Shown one piece after another: positions 10,072-19,902 of a stretch of DNA of 64,000 nucleotides. Position 1 is the stretch's first letter; the number at the start of each line of letters is the position of its first letter. The position numbers and the translations under genes are program-made. Under the pieces are notes generated by a model. It was not told the origin of the DNA and did no database searches. It saw only the letters and a list, made by a program, of their open reading frames with translations. The stretch comes from Collimonas pratensis (GTDB lineage: Bacteria > Pseudomonadota > Gammaproteobacteria > Burkholderiales > Burkholderiaceae_D): positions 1,178,001 to 1,242,000 of the forward strand of contig NZ_CP013234.1 in the NCBI RefSeq assembly GCF_001584185.1. Reading direction: 5' to 3'.

Positions 10072-11316
10072 TTGCGTTACCTGAAGTTTGTTATTTTATT
10101 TATAGTAATGTGCTTTCCCGTGTTGACGATGACTGTCAAAGGCGGAGCAAATACATGTATATATAGCCTTCTGTTATTGAGCCTGGTCTATTTTGTGTTT
10201 CAGCGCAAGCAGGATGCTTTTTCTTTTTCTTATCTATTGAGAAAATACTGGCCGATGCACTTGGCGATGGCGGGAATGATTTTTGCAATTTTAGTGAATC
10301 AGATTTCGACCTCCGATTTTTTCCTGAAGACCTACGACACGTCTTCGAGACTGGCTTTTTTCTTACCTATTACCTGGTTGCTGCTGCAAATATCTGCAAG
10401 CGATCTGAAGCTGTTTCAATGGGGGCTGGTAGCTGGGGCAGTCGGCTCTGCGATAAAAATAGAATGGATTGGTCTTAATCAATCAAGCATGCCGGGGATT
10501 ATCGATTTCATGAATAGAATTCCCTATGGCGATGTTTCATTGATGCTGGGAATATTGTCGCTGTTATCCATCGGATGGAATCGGCGGGGCGATAAATTTT
10601 CGGTTGCCATTAAAACAATGGGAGGAATTTCCGGCATATATGCTTCTTATCTCTCCGAAGCTAGAGGGGGATGGATAGCTCTTCCAATATTAGCTTTCGT
10701 GATCCTATCGATGTTGAATAAAACAAAGCTGAATCATAGATTTGCCATATTTGCTATTGCACTGATTTTAATGGTGTCTACTTACAGTTTTAATAAAATC
10801 ATCCAAGATCGAGTTCACGCGGCTGCATCGGATATTACAAAATATGTCGATGGCGAAAATCAGGATACTTCCGTTGGCATACGGTTCCAGCTCTGGCGGG
10901 GGTCGTGGGTACTATTCAAGGAGCATCCAGTTTTTGGTGTCGGACGTGAAGAGTTTTATCCGGATGCTTTGCAGGATCTTGCCAAGCGGCATGTCATTAC
11001 CCAGCAAGCGACTGATTTTGGGCACTCGCACAATGAATTTTTCTACAATATGGCAACGCTTGGCATATTTGGATTATTAGCTATTCTGGCTATATTTTTT
11101 GTGCCCGGGTATTATTTTCTCCAGGCAACGAGGCATTCGGATCGTGATATCAAAACTGCCGGTCGCATGGGTTTGACTTTATGTCTCGGATTTCTCATAT
11201 TTGGATTAACGGAAGCGATATTTTTCATGCCAGCGATTTGCGCATTTTTTAGCATGAGCGTCGCTGTATGTTTTGCTTTTGTCGTCAAGCGAAAAGAAGC
11301 GCTGGCCAGCAGCTAA
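10072..11316 (+). CDS. waaL: O-antigen ligase family membrane protein (WaaL-like)
   Basis: About 414 residues with around ten or more hydrophobic segments and a large periplasmic loop before the last helices, containing GHSHNEFFYNMATLG, the Wzy_C/WaaL-type conserved HNxxL-like region. It would join undecaprenyl-linked glycan to lipid A-core in the periplasm, but a polymerase role cannot be excluded. The start is a TTG at 10072 with GGAG 7 bp upstream; no better ATG exists. The gene is clearly AT-richer than dnaE, as is common for surface-glycan genes. It opens a block of exporter and glycosyltransferase genes. Confidence 0.8.
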   Translation: MRYLKFVILFIVMCFPVLTMTVKGGANTCIYSLLLLSLVYFVFQRKQDAFSFSYLLRKYWPMHLAMAGMIFAILVNQISTSDFFLKTYDTSSRLAFFLPITWLLLQISASDLKLFQWGLVAGAVGSAIKIEWIGLNQSSMPGIIDFMNRIPYGDVSLMLGILSLLSIGWNRRGDKFSVAIKTMGGISGIYASYLSEARGGWIALPILAFVILSMLNKTKLNHRFAIFAIALILMVSTYSFNKIIQDRVHAAASDITKYVDGENQDTSVGIRFQLWRGSWVLFKEHPVFGVGREEFYPDALQDLAKRHVITQQATDFGHSHNEFFYNMATLGIFGLLAILAIFFVPGYYFLQATRHSDRDIKTAGRMGLTLCLGFLIFGLTEAIFFMPAICAFFSMSVAVCFAFVVKRKEALASS

Positions 11317-11381
11317 ACAAGAATATTTTTCAACGCATCTTTCACTCGAACAAACGCAAAAGAATTTATGTCAGATAAAGC

Positions 11382-13130
11382 ATGAGTATATCTTCCTATT
11401 TGAAGCGCCTGGCTGTAATGCATCAGCCGTACAAGAAGCGCATGGCGCTGGCCTTTCTGGGCATGATAGTCACCGCGGCTACGGAGCCACTGGTAGCCTA
11501 TATTTTTAAAATTTTGCTGGACCATGGATTTGTCGAAAAGCCGACCTTTCCTTTATGGCTGGTGCCTGTAGCCGTGGTGGGAGCCTTCGTCGCCCGAGGC
11601 GCATCGACCTTCCTTACCACTTATATGATGAACTGGGTATCAACCCGCGTGCTGAACACCTTGCGTCGGCAGATGTTCAACCGGATGCTGCTGGTGTCGA
11701 TTGATTTTCACGCTAGCCACTCGGTCGGTCAGGTGATCAATTCCATCATGTTTGAAGTGCAGCAAATCATTGAAATGATCACCAAGCTGTTTACTTCGAT
11801 TGTCCGCTGCAGCCTGACCGTTCTTGGCTTGCTGGCCTATATGCTGTACATCAGCTGGACCTTGACGATTGTTGCGTTTGTGTTGATGCCCTTGATGATG
11901 CTGGTGGTGCGTCTGACAGCCAAGCGTCTGAAGAAATTGAATAAGGACTCGCTGGCAGTCAATGCGGAGTTGACTCAGGTCATCGAAGAAACAACGCGGG
12001 CGCAGCAGGTAGTGAAGATTTTCGGCGGCGAGGATTATGAGAGAAGCCGCTTCGAGCAGCGCGCCGACAATCTGCGCAGCTACAGCATGCGCCTGACCAG
12101 CACCTTTGCCGCGACCGTGCCTGTGACGCAGATCATGACGGCCTGTGCCATGTCGGTCATGATCATGATGGCGTTGATCCAGGCCAGTCACAATCAGATC
12201 ACCGTCGGTGGCTTCATTTCGTTTTTTACGGCGATGATTGCATTACTGGCGCCGCTCAAGCAATTGGCTGAGGTCAACGGCCCATTGCAGCGTGGGATGG
12301 CCGCGGCGGAAGCCGTGTTTACCCTGATTGACAGCCCGGTTGAACGTAGCGGCGGCAAGCAGCTTGCAGAGCGCGCGTTGGGTAAAGTTGATTTTCAGGA
12401 TGTGTGTTTTGCTTATCCCAAGCAGGACAAGCTCGCATTAAACAATATCAACCTGAGTGTTGCACCCGGCGAAACGATCGCCTTCGTCGGCATGTCCGGC
12501 GGTGGCAAGTCGACGCTGGTAAATCTGATTCCCGGTTTTTATGCAGTCACAAGCGGGAAAATCTTGCTGGATGACCAGAATATCAACGATATTTCCTTGA
12601 CCAGCTTGCGCCGGCAGATTGCCATGGTGAGCCAGCACGTGGTGCTGTTCAACGATACAATCGCCGCCAATATCGCCTATGGCGATGCGGCGCCGGACCG
12701 AGAACGCGTCGAAGCGGCCGCCAAGGCCGCCTATCTGACCGAGATGATCGCCGGCTTGCCTGAGGGGATGGAAACCCAGATTGGCGACAATGGCTCGCGC
12801 CTATCTGGGGGACAACGCCAGCGCCTGGCGATGGCGCGAGCAATTTACAAGGATGCGCCAATCCTGATTCTGGATGAGGCGACCTCAGCGCTGGATACCG
12901 AATCGGAGCGTGCGGTGCAGGCGGCATTGGATCAACTGATGCTGGGTCGCACAACATTTGTGATCGCGCATCGCTTGTCGACTATCGAGCGAGCAAGTCG
13001 CATTGTGGTGTTATCCGCCGGCAGTATTGTTGAAGTCGGGACGCATCAGGAGCTGCTGGCCAAGCAGGGAGCGTATGCCAATCTATATTATTTGCAGTTC
13101 TCAAAAGAAGTGCCGGTGGAGCTGATATGA
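11382..13130 (+). CDS. msbA: MsbA-type lipid A / lipid-linked glycan ABC exporter
   Basis: 582 residues, the size of MsbA. An N-terminal six-helix type IV exporter domain (to about residue 320) is fused to a nucleotide-binding domain with Walker A GMSGGGKST, Q loop VSQHVVLF, signature LSGGQRQRLAMAR, Walker B LILDEATSALD and the switch His of IAHRLST. It would flip lipid A-core across the inner membrane, the step before the WaaL reaction of the preceding gene. The neighbouring glycosyltransferases support the lipopolysaccharide role. ATG at 11382 is the first in-frame Met at the expected place. Confidence 0.88.
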   Translation: MSISSYLKRLAVMHQPYKKRMALAFLGMIVTAATEPLVAYIFKILLDHGFVEKPTFPLWLVPVAVVGAFVARGASTFLTTYMMNWVSTRVLNTLRRQMFNRMLLVSIDFHASHSVGQVINSIMFEVQQIIEMITKLFTSIVRCSLTVLGLLAYMLYISWTLTIVAFVLMPLMMLVVRLTAKRLKKLNKDSLAVNAELTQVIEETTRAQQVVKIFGGEDYERSRFEQRADNLRSYSMRLTSTFAATVPVTQIMTACAMSVMIMMALIQASHNQITVGGFISFFTAMIALLAPLKQLAEVNGPLQRGMAAAEAVFTLIDSPVERSGGKQLAERALGKVDFQDVCFAYPKQDKLALNNINLSVAPGETIAFVGMSGGGKSTLVNLIPGFYAVTSGKILLDDQNINDISLTSLRRQIAMVSQHVVLFNDTIAANIAYGDAAPDRERVEAAAKAAYLTEMIAGLPEGMETQIGDNGSRLSGGQRQRLAMARAIYKDAPILILDEATSALDTESERAVQAALDQLMLGRTTFVIAHRLSTIERASRIVVLSAGSIVEVGTHQELLAKQGAYANLYYLQFSKEVPVELI

Positions 13131-13170
13131 ATTTATCTTGAATCTCAAAGTCGACAAGAATTGATAAGCG

Positions 13171-14211
13171 ATGATAACTTCATTTGCAGCTTGCGATATG
13201 CATGCTGGCGAGGCGTTGGCAATGCATGCAGGCAAAGCGGGCAACATGGAAAATGACCAGGAATTTCATATTGCGTTTGGAGTGGATGCCAATTATTTCA
13301 GAGGCATGGGCGTCGCTATTGCTTCCATAGTGGAAAAGAATCGCGCAACACATTTCGTTTTCCATGTTTTTGCATTCCAGGTCTCTGACGCCGACCAGCG
13401 GCGGCTGGACCAACTGAAGAAAGCGGGCAGTGTTGACGTAGTGGTGCACATTATTGATCCATCCGTATTTGATGAATTTAGTGCATTCCCGAGTTTTTCC
13501 CATTTTTCTTCTGCAATATTCACCCGGCTTCTGATTCCGGCTGCATTGCAGCGAATTACAAAAAGGGTGCTATATGTCGATGCGGATGTGCTTTGTGTCG
13601 ATAGTATTGCCGAGCTGATTTCGCTTGATATAAGCAATGCGATTGCCGCTGTAGTCGAAGACAGCGGCGCTGAAGCCGTAAAAATGCAGTGCGAGAAACT
13701 TGATCTCGAGCATCGCCGTTATTTCAATTCCGGTATCTTGTACATAAATATTGAAAACTGGATAGCCAATAACATTACGCAGCTGACTATTCTGAAAGTG
13801 CTGGAAAGTGAAAAGAAATTCATGTTTCCGGATCAAGACGCGTTAAATATCATATTGGATGGAAGAGCCACATTTATTGATCCGAAGTGGAATTTTCAAT
13901 ATAACGTAGAAGGCTTCCTCAAGCAGGGAGATGTTGAATTTACATATCCTCGAGAAGTGAAATTCATTCACTTTACCGGCAGGTTGAAGCCTTGGCATAA
14001 CTGGAATCTGCATAAGTCAAAATATCTGTTCCAGAAATACCAGAAGGTTTCGCCGTGGGCTGCCATGCCTCTGGATGCGCCGAGAAATCACAAAGAGATG
14101 AAAATGTTTTCCCAGTTCCTGTTCAAGCGGAAACACGTGATCAAGGGCGTGGCCTGGTACTGTAGATATATGCTGAACAGATTCATGACAGTGACCTTGA
14201 AGTCGCAGTGA
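13171..14211 (+). CDS. Glycosyltransferase family 8 (LPS glycosyltransferase, first copy)
   Basis: A 346-residue GT8 retaining glycosyltransferase of the WaaJ/RfaJ type. The N-terminal nucleotide-sugar fold begins at FHIAFGVDANYFRGMG; the metal-binding DXD is in VLYVDADVLC; YFNSGILYIN and the FPDQDALN segment are family-typical, as is HFTGRLKPWHNW near the C terminus. It probably adds glucose or galactose to the outer core in the cytoplasm. Several in-frame Met codons exist near the start (13171, 13198, 13246), so the first 25 residues are uncertain. Two close paralogues lie at 15401 and 17460. Confidence 0.85.
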   Translation: MITSFAACDMHAGEALAMHAGKAGNMENDQEFHIAFGVDANYFRGMGVAIASIVEKNRATHFVFHVFAFQVSDADQRRLDQLKKAGSVDVVVHIIDPSVFDEFSAFPSFSHFSSAIFTRLLIPAALQRITKRVLYVDADVLCVDSIAELISLDISNAIAAVVEDSGAEAVKMQCEKLDLEHRRYFNSGILYINIENWIANNITQLTILKVLESEKKFMFPDQDALNIILDGRATFIDPKWNFQYNVEGFLKQGDVEFTYPREVKFIHFTGRLKPWHNWNLHKSKYLFQKYQKVSPWAAMPLDAPRNHKEMKMFSQFLFKRKHVIKGVAWYCRYMLNRFMTVTLKSQ

Positions 14212-14286
14212 ACGTATCCTTGATTTATGTGCTTATTTCTCCTTAAGCATACCCTTATAAGAATTTGAAGCAGTGGATTTCATACT

Positions 14287-15396
14287 ATGCAATCATTAGT
14301 TCCAGATGAAGTAATACAGAAATCTGACAAAATTTTGTTTATCGCCCATCTTGCTCTCGGCGATTTCACTTATTTGCAAAACTGCTTCCAGGCTTTCGCC
14401 AAAGCTTTCCCCCATATCAAGATCCACATCTGGGTAGACGAGGTGCGCCGCACCAGCAAGACCGAGGCGTGGCCGTTCCTGAAAAAGTACGCCTTGTATG
14501 ACTGGCTGGCCGAATGCCCTTTCGTTGAACGGATTTATCAACAGACCTATAGCCCAGCCTTGTTTGAACAATCGATCGCCGAGGCGCAGCAGCAAGACTA
14601 TCCGCTGGTGGTGTCGCTATCGACCTTGCGGCCGCCGATGTACGCGACGCTGGCGCGCCAGATCAGTCCGCGCGGCTTTGTGGCTGGGATGAAAAAGCCC
14701 TTTGGCATGCTCGCCGTGCACAAGCGCCTGGCATACCGCAAGCTGGATGCTGCCCTCGATCCGGACCATGGCGTGCGCTCCGGCATGCATATCAGCGAAG
14801 TTTACGCCGGCTGGTTCCAGCAACTGTTCGGCATGCCTGCCGCTGGCGCTGAGCGCTATCCGTTCGTACAGATTCCGGCGCAATGGCAAAGCTATGCGCA
14901 AAATCAGCTGCGGGAATGGGGATTCAAATATCAGGAACAAGCGGCGGGCAAGCTGCTGTTTATCAATCCTTATGCCAAGAACAACAAGCGCTGCTGGCCG
15001 TTGGAGCGGGTGGTTGAGCTGGTGGCTGCCCTGAACCAGCTGGATGCATGGCGCGGCGCGCATTTCATCGTCAATGTGGTGCCGGAAGAGATGGCGCATG
15101 CTCAGCAGTTTTTTGCACAGCACGCGGCACAGCAGGTACGTCTGTTCAGCGCCCAGGAGAATTTCTTCCAGTTGCCGGCGATGCTGAGCGAATGCGATCT
15201 GATCGTGTCGGTTGAAACTGCCGTGATGCATCTGGCGAATGCCGTGCATGTGCCGGTGGTGGCCCTGATGCGGCAAAAGAATCCGGAATGGGCGCCAATC
15301 GACCAGGAGCACAGTGTCGTGATCACCACGGCAAACAGGCGTGATTGGGTGAAGGCGATTACCGTTGCGCAGGTAGTCGATATCCTGGGACGATGA
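14287..15396 (+). CDS. Glycosyltransferase family 9 (heptosyltransferase-like)
   Basis: 369 residues with the GT9 GT-B layout: an N-terminal domain starting KILFIAHLALGDFTYLQNCF and a C-terminal donor-binding domain with LFINPYAKNNKRCWPLERVVEL and the SVETAVMHLANAVHVPVVAL segment that contacts ADP-heptose in WaaC/WaaF-type enzymes. It probably transfers a heptose or related sugar to the core. It ends 4 bp before the next GT8 start, indicating cotranscription. The exact acceptor cannot be told from sequence. Confidence 0.82.
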   Translation: MQSLVPDEVIQKSDKILFIAHLALGDFTYLQNCFQAFAKAFPHIKIHIWVDEVRRTSKTEAWPFLKKYALYDWLAECPFVERIYQQTYSPALFEQSIAEAQQQDYPLVVSLSTLRPPMYATLARQISPRGFVAGMKKPFGMLAVHKRLAYRKLDAALDPDHGVRSGMHISEVYAGWFQQLFGMPAAGAERYPFVQIPAQWQSYAQNQLREWGFKYQEQAAGKLLFINPYAKNNKRCWPLERVVELVAALNQLDAWRGAHFIVNVVPEEMAHAQQFFAQHAAQQVRLFSAQENFFQLPAMLSECDLIVSVETAVMHLANAVHVPVVALMRQKNPEWAPIDQEHSVVITTANRRDWVKAITVAQVVDILGR

Positions 15397-15400
15397 CAGG

Positions 15401-16369
15401 ATGACGTCTTCCATGAATAAGGATAGTGCGGTTGATGTAGCAAAGCCTTTGCATATCGCCTTTGGCGTAGACAGCAATTATTTTCTCGGCATGGGTGTCG
15501 CCATGGTGTCGGTGCTGGAAAACAATCGTGACCAGGCGCTGATTTTCCACGTGCTGACGCCGTCGATTTCCGATGGAAATGCTGCCAGGCTGCGCCAGCT
15601 TGAGGCGCGCTATGGAACCGAGATCAAGGTGCATATCATCGATTCGTCGGTTTTCGACGAGTTCGCCGTTTTCCCAAGCTTCAGTCAGTATTCGGCGGCG
15701 ATTTTCAGCCGTCTGCTGATTGCCGGGACGCTACAGGGCGTCACCGATAAGGTGCTTTACCTGGATGCCGACATTGTCTGCCAGGGCAGCGTCGCGGAGC
15801 TGATGGCTATCGACATCGATGATGTTGTGGTGGCGGCGGTCGACGACGTCGGCAGCATCGCTGAGAAGCAGATTGCAAGCCTGCAGCTGGCGCACCAGCG
15901 CTATTTCAACTCCGGTGTCCTGTACATCAACGTCGACAACTGGATGGCCAGCGATGTCTGGCACGGCGCGGTAAAGGCGATTCTGGGAGCCAGCAAGAAA
16001 TTCTCATTCCCGGACCAGGATGCCCTGAATATCGTCCTGGACGGCCGCGCCAAAATCATGGCGTCGAAATTCAACTGGATGTATGACCTGTTTGGCGAAA
16101 CGTCCTCCGGCAAGAAAATTGCCAAGGATGCGCTATTCGTCCATTTCGTCGGCCGCCTGAAGCCCTGGCACAATTGGTGCTGCAATCCGGAAAACCAGCT
16201 GTTCCTCAAGTACAAGGCGATTTCGCCCTGGGCAGACGCCGACTTGTATCCGCCGAAAAACTACAAGGAAATCCGCATGTATTCGCAGGGTTTGCGCAAG
16301 TCCGGACGGCTGTTGCAAGGCTGGCTCTGGTACGCCAGATTCGTGCTGAATAAATTTTCCGTCAAATAG
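15401..16369 (+). CDS. Glycosyltransferase family 8 (second copy)
   Basis: 322 residues, clearly paralogous to the protein at 13171: LHIAFGVDSNYFLGMG at the N terminus, DXD in VLYLDADIVC, YFNSGVLYIN, FPDQDALNIVLDG and HFVGRLKPWHNW. It is expected to be a cytoplasmic core-oligosaccharide glycosyltransferase. The ATG at 15401 lies 4 bp after the upstream GT9 stop; a second in-frame ATG at 15413 is possible. The gene meets the convergent GT9 at 16390 with only 20 bp between them and no obvious terminator hairpin. Confidence 0.85.
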   Translation: MTSSMNKDSAVDVAKPLHIAFGVDSNYFLGMGVAMVSVLENNRDQALIFHVLTPSISDGNAARLRQLEARYGTEIKVHIIDSSVFDEFAVFPSFSQYSAAIFSRLLIAGTLQGVTDKVLYLDADIVCQGSVAELMAIDIDDVVVAAVDDVGSIAEKQIASLQLAHQRYFNSGVLYINVDNWMASDVWHGAVKAILGASKKFSFPDQDALNIVLDGRAKIMASKFNWMYDLFGETSSGKKIAKDALFVHFVGRLKPWHNWCCNPENQLFLKYKAISPWADADLYPPKNYKEIRMYSQGLRKSGRLLQGWLWYARFVLNKFSVK

Positions 16370-16389
16370 GGGCCGCGCAGCCTAGAGAT

Positions 16390-17415
16390 CTATCGCTGAT
16401 TGCGCTTTTGATCCAACCACTCAAGCACTATTTTTTCCACTTGTTCTGGCATGATGCTGCGCATGCACTCGCAAGTCATAGCGTGCTTGATTTTGCAGCC
16501 AGGGCAATTCATCTGCTGTGACAAGGATTGGGCGCGGGGGCCCAGCGCACCCCAGCGGCCAGGATGCATCGAGCGTGCGGTCGGAAACAGGCCGATGGTG
16601 CGCTGGCCGAACGCCGCCGACATATGCAGCGGCCCGGTGCCGCTGGCGATCAGGCCGTCGGCAGCCTGGATGAAACAGGCCAGTTGCGCCAGCGTGAACT
16701 GGCCGCAGACATTGCTCACGTTCGGCAGCTGCAACAGGTCGGGTGCATGCTCTGTCAGCCACTGGCCTTCGGCAGCGCTGCCAGTTACCCACACATGTAT
16801 GTCAGGATGCCGCTCCAGCGATTTAGCCAGCTGCACGAAATGGTCGCTTGGCCATTCACGCCCGTGGCCATTGGATTTCGGGTGGAAGATCAGGTTGAAG
16901 CGATATGGCTGCAGCAGCCGGTCCAGCGCCGCCTCGTGCGGAATCTGGAAGTGATACATGGCCGGTAGTTCAGACAGCTTCGGCACGTACCTGATGCCTA
17001 GCGGGCGCAGGTACTTGAAGTTGAGCTGTGCTTCGTGGCTGTCGGATCCGCCGCGCGTGAAATGGACAGGGCGGTTGCAATACCACCAGTTGAACCAGGT
17101 GCGGTAAGCATTGCCGATGCGTACCGGCACGCGCGCCTTGCTGGCTGCGGCAGCCAGGCGTTTGTCGAGCTGCGCAAAGATGACGGTATCGATATCGGAT
17201 TGCCTGAAAAAGGCCTCCGGATCGCTCAGGCTTTCCATTTCGATTACGGCGTCCACCGTCGTACAGTAACGCACCACCGGCGCTGCGTAGGCGCGGCACA
17301 GGAAGCTGATCCTGATCTCAGGGAAGTGCCGCTTGATATATGCGGTCAGAGGGAGCGTGAGGACGACATCGCCGATGTTATCGGTGCGACAGATCAGGAT
17401 ATGCGAAATTGCCAT
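16390..17415 (-). CDS. Glycosyltransferase family 9 (heptosyltransferase, ADP-heptose:LPS type)
   Basis: A 341-residue GT9 protein when started at MAISHILICRTDNIGDVVLTLP, which matches the usual WaaF/RfaF N terminus; a TTG six codons upstream was not used. The C-terminal domain has LIFHPKSNGHGREWPSDHF and ASGTGPLHMSAAFGQRTIGLF, the ADP-heptose site. Cysteines near the C terminus (CPGCKIKHAMTCEC) are common in this subfamily. It is transcribed leftward, just downstream of the GT8 gene at 17460 and probably in the same unit. Confidence 0.87.
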   Translation of the reverse strand: MAISHILICRTDNIGDVVLTLPLTAYIKRHFPEIRISFLCRAYAAPVVRYCTTVDAVIEMESLSDPEAFFRQSDIDTVIFAQLDKRLAAAASKARVPVRIGNAYRTWFNWWYCNRPVHFTRGGSDSHEAQLNFKYLRPLGIRYVPKLSELPAMYHFQIPHEAALDRLLQPYRFNLIFHPKSNGHGREWPSDHFVQLAKSLERHPDIHVWVTGSAAEGQWLTEHAPDLLQLPNVSNVCGQFTLAQLACFIQAADGLIASGTGPLHMSAAFGQRTIGLFPTARSMHPGRWGALGPRAQSLSQQMNCPGCKIKHAMTCECMRSIMPEQVEKIVLEWLDQKRNQR

Positions 17416-17459
17416 GGTCAAATCGATTTGCAAAAGGCTGGGTAAGTGTCAGGCGGCGC

Positions 17460-18431
17460 TTATCTGGCCGCCAGGTATTTCATGTACCACTTGAAGCTGT
17501 CCAGTACTTGCCCGCGTTTCATCAGGAAGCGCGAATACATGCGCATCTCTTTGTAGTTGCGCGGCGCCTTGTCCAGCGCCAGGTCGGCCCAGGGCGAGAG
17601 CGCCTGGTACTTGACGAACAAGTCCCGGGAGGCATGCAGGCACCAGTCGTTCCATGGCTTGACAGCGCCGGCGAAGTGGATGAAGACGACGTCGCCGATG
17701 TCGCGCATCTGGCGCTTGTCTTTTTCCAGGTCATGGATCAGGTCATACAGGAAATTCCATTTGCGCGGGATGTACTGGATTTTCCCTTCCAGCACCACGT
17801 TCAGCGCATCCTGGTCGGGGAAGCGGTAGTCCTTGCCGTTCTCCAGGATGGCATGGATGGTTTTCTCGGTGATTTCCTGCGTCATCCAGTTCTCGACATG
17901 CATGTACATCACGCCGGAATTGAAGTACTTGCCCGATGCCAGTTGCAAGGCCGCGCAGCGCCTTCTGGTAGTTTCGTCCGCATCGGGCACCACAATCGCC
18001 GCGCTGTCGCCGAACTCCATGCTGAGCAGCTCGGCCATGCTGCCGACGCACAGGATGTCGGCGTCCAGGTACAGCACCTTGTCGCACAGTCCGCGCAAGG
18101 TCGAGGGAATCAGCAGGCGCGTGAAGATGGTCGGCGAGTAGTAGGAAAACTGCGAGATGTGGGCAAATGGCTTGAACACCTCCGGATCGATGATGTGGAT
18201 GTGTGTCTTCAGGCCGTGCATCTGTTCCAGCTTCTGGAAGCGTGCACGATTGTCGTCGGAAAGCTTGAAGGCGAATACATGAAAGGTGAATTTCACGCCC
18301 GGGCTGTTGGCGATGATGGAAGCGATGGTCGCGCCCATGCTGCGGCAATAGTGGTCGTCGACACAAAAGGCGATGTGGAAAGAATCGTCCACGATAGCGT
18401 CAGGCGGGGAAGCCGGTAAAGAATTGTTCAT
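17460..18431 (-). CDS. Glycosyltransferase family 8 (third copy)
   Basis: 323 residues with the same GT8 landmarks as the two rightward copies: FHIAFCVDDHYCRSMG, DXD in VLYLDADILC, YFNSGVMYMH, FPDQDALNVVLEG and HFAGAVKPWNDW. It is 7 bp downstream of rng on the same strand, so the glycan genes here may be read through from the housekeeping run. Three such paralogues in 5 kb suggest a core or side chain containing several similar hexoses. Confidence 0.86.
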   Translation of the reverse strand: MNNSLPASPPDAIVDDSFHIAFCVDDHYCRSMGATIASIIANSPGVKFTFHVFAFKLSDDNRARFQKLEQMHGLKTHIHIIDPEVFKPFAHISQFSYYSPTIFTRLLIPSTLRGLCDKVLYLDADILCVGSMAELLSMEFGDSAAIVVPDADETTRRRCAALQLASGKYFNSGVMYMHVENWMTQEITEKTIHAILENGKDYRFPDQDALNVVLEGKIQYIPRKWNFLYDLIHDLEKDKRQMRDIGDVVFIHFAGAVKPWNDWCLHASRDLFVKYQALSPWADLALDKAPRNYKEMRMYSRFLMKRGQVLDSFKWYMKYLAAR

Positions 18432-18438
18432 GCAAACC

Positions 18439-19902
18439 TTACATAAGAATGATGTCGTACTGTTCCTGCGGATAAACCGTTTCCACCTGCAAGGAAATCG
18501 GCTTACGGATGAAGTCGCCCAGCATCGCCAGATGTTGCGATTCTTCTTCCAGGAACATGTCGACCACCACCTGCGATGCCAGGATACGGAATTCGCGCGG
18601 GTTGAACTGTTTGGCTTCGCGCAGCACTTCGCGCAGGATTTCGTAGCAGATGGTGCGCGCGGTCTTGACCTGGCCTTTGCCGTTGCAGGCGGGGCAGGGC
18701 TCGCACAGGATGTGCGCGAGCGATTCGCGGGTGCGCTTGCGCGTCATTTCCACTAAGCCCAGCGCTGAGAATTCCGATACCGATTTCTTGGTGCGGTCGC
18801 GCAGCAGTGCCTTGTGCAGTTCGGCTAACACGGCGCTCTTGTGCTCGCCGTTCTCCATATCGATGAAATCGAGAATGATGATACCGCCCAGGTTGCGCAG
18901 GCGCAGCTGGCGCGCGATCGCATGCGCCGCTTCCAGGTTGGTTTTGAAGATCGTGTCGTCGAAATTGCGGCCGTTGACGAAGCTGCCGGTATTGACGTCG
19001 ATGGTGGTCATGGCTTCGGTCTGGTCGACAATCAGGTAGCCGCCCGACTTGAGCGGCACGCGGCGGCTCAGGGCTTCCAGGATTTCTTCTTCCACGCCGT
19101 AGAGGTCGAACAGAGGACGCTCGCCGGTGTAATGCATCAGCCGCTCGGTCACCGAGGGCGTGTAGCTGGCGGCGAATTCCTGCAGCTTCTGGAAATTCTC
19201 GCGCGAATCGACCTGGATGGTGGTGGTTTCGTCGTTGACGAAATCGCGCAGCACCCGCTGCGCCAGGCTCAAGTCCTGATGCAGCAAGGTCGGCGCCGGC
19301 TTGGTCTTGGTCAGCAGCGTGATCGAGGACCAGGTCTTGCGCAGGTATTCGATATCCATCTGCAGGTCCGCGTCCGGCGCTTCCTCGGCCATGGTGCGGA
19401 TGATGAAGCCGCCTTTTTCTTCCGGCGGCAGCAGTTTTTGTACTTTATTTTTCAGCAGCTCGCGTTCAGCCTCGTTCTCGATGCGCTGCGAAATGCCGAT
19501 GTGGCGATCCTGCGGCAGATACACCAGCATGCGGCCGGCGATCGAGATTTGAGTCGAGAGCCGGGCGCCCTTGGTGCCGATAGGATCCTTGACCACCTGC
19601 ACGGTCAGCGACTGACCGTCGAACAAAAGCTTTTCAATCGGCGTCTGCTGCGCCGCCTGGCCGTCGTGGGCGCGGGTTTCCCAGATGTCTGCCACGTGCA
19701 GGAAGGCAGCGCGCTCGAGGCCGATATCGATGAATGCCGATTGCATGCCGGGCAGCACGCGCACCACCTTGCCCAGGTAGATATTGCCGGCCAGGCCGCG
19801 CGACAAGGTGCGCTCGATGTGCAATTCTTGTACCGCACCCTGGAAAATCAGGGCAACGCGGGTTTCCTGCGGCGTGATGTTGACGAGGATGTCTTCGCTC
19901 AT
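18439..19902 (-). CDS. rng: Ribonuclease G
   Basis: 487 residues, the length of E. coli RNase G (489). The enzyme matures the 5' end of 16S rRNA and turns over some mRNAs. An N-terminal S1 domain (GNIYLGKVVRVLPGMQSAFI) is followed by the RNase E/G catalytic domain with the DNase I-like aspartates in MTTIDVNTGSFV and IIILDFIDM, and the zinc-link CPACNGKG. No long C-terminal degradosome scaffold is present, which distinguishes it from RNase E. It overlaps maf by 4 bp (ATGA), implying translational coupling. Confidence 0.96.
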   Translation of the reverse strand: MSEDILVNITPQETRVALIFQGAVQELHIERTLSRGLAGNIYLGKVVRVLPGMQSAFIDIGLERAAFLHVADIWETRAHDGQAAQQTPIEKLLFDGQSLTVQVVKDPIGTKGARLSTQISIAGRMLVYLPQDRHIGISQRIENEAERELLKNKVQKLLPPEEKGGFIIRTMAEEAPDADLQMDIEYLRKTWSSITLLTKTKPAPTLLHQDLSLAQRVLRDFVNDETTTIQVDSRENFQKLQEFAASYTPSVTERLMHYTGERPLFDLYGVEEEILEALSRRVPLKSGGYLIVDQTEAMTTIDVNTGSFVNGRNFDDTIFKTNLEAAHAIARQLRLRNLGGIIILDFIDMENGEHKSAVLAELHKALLRDRTKKSVSEFSALGLVEMTRKRTRESLAHILCEPCPACNGKGQVKTARTICYEILREVLREAKQFNPREFRILASQVVVDMFLEEESQHLAMLGDFIRKPISLQVETVYPQEQYDIILM

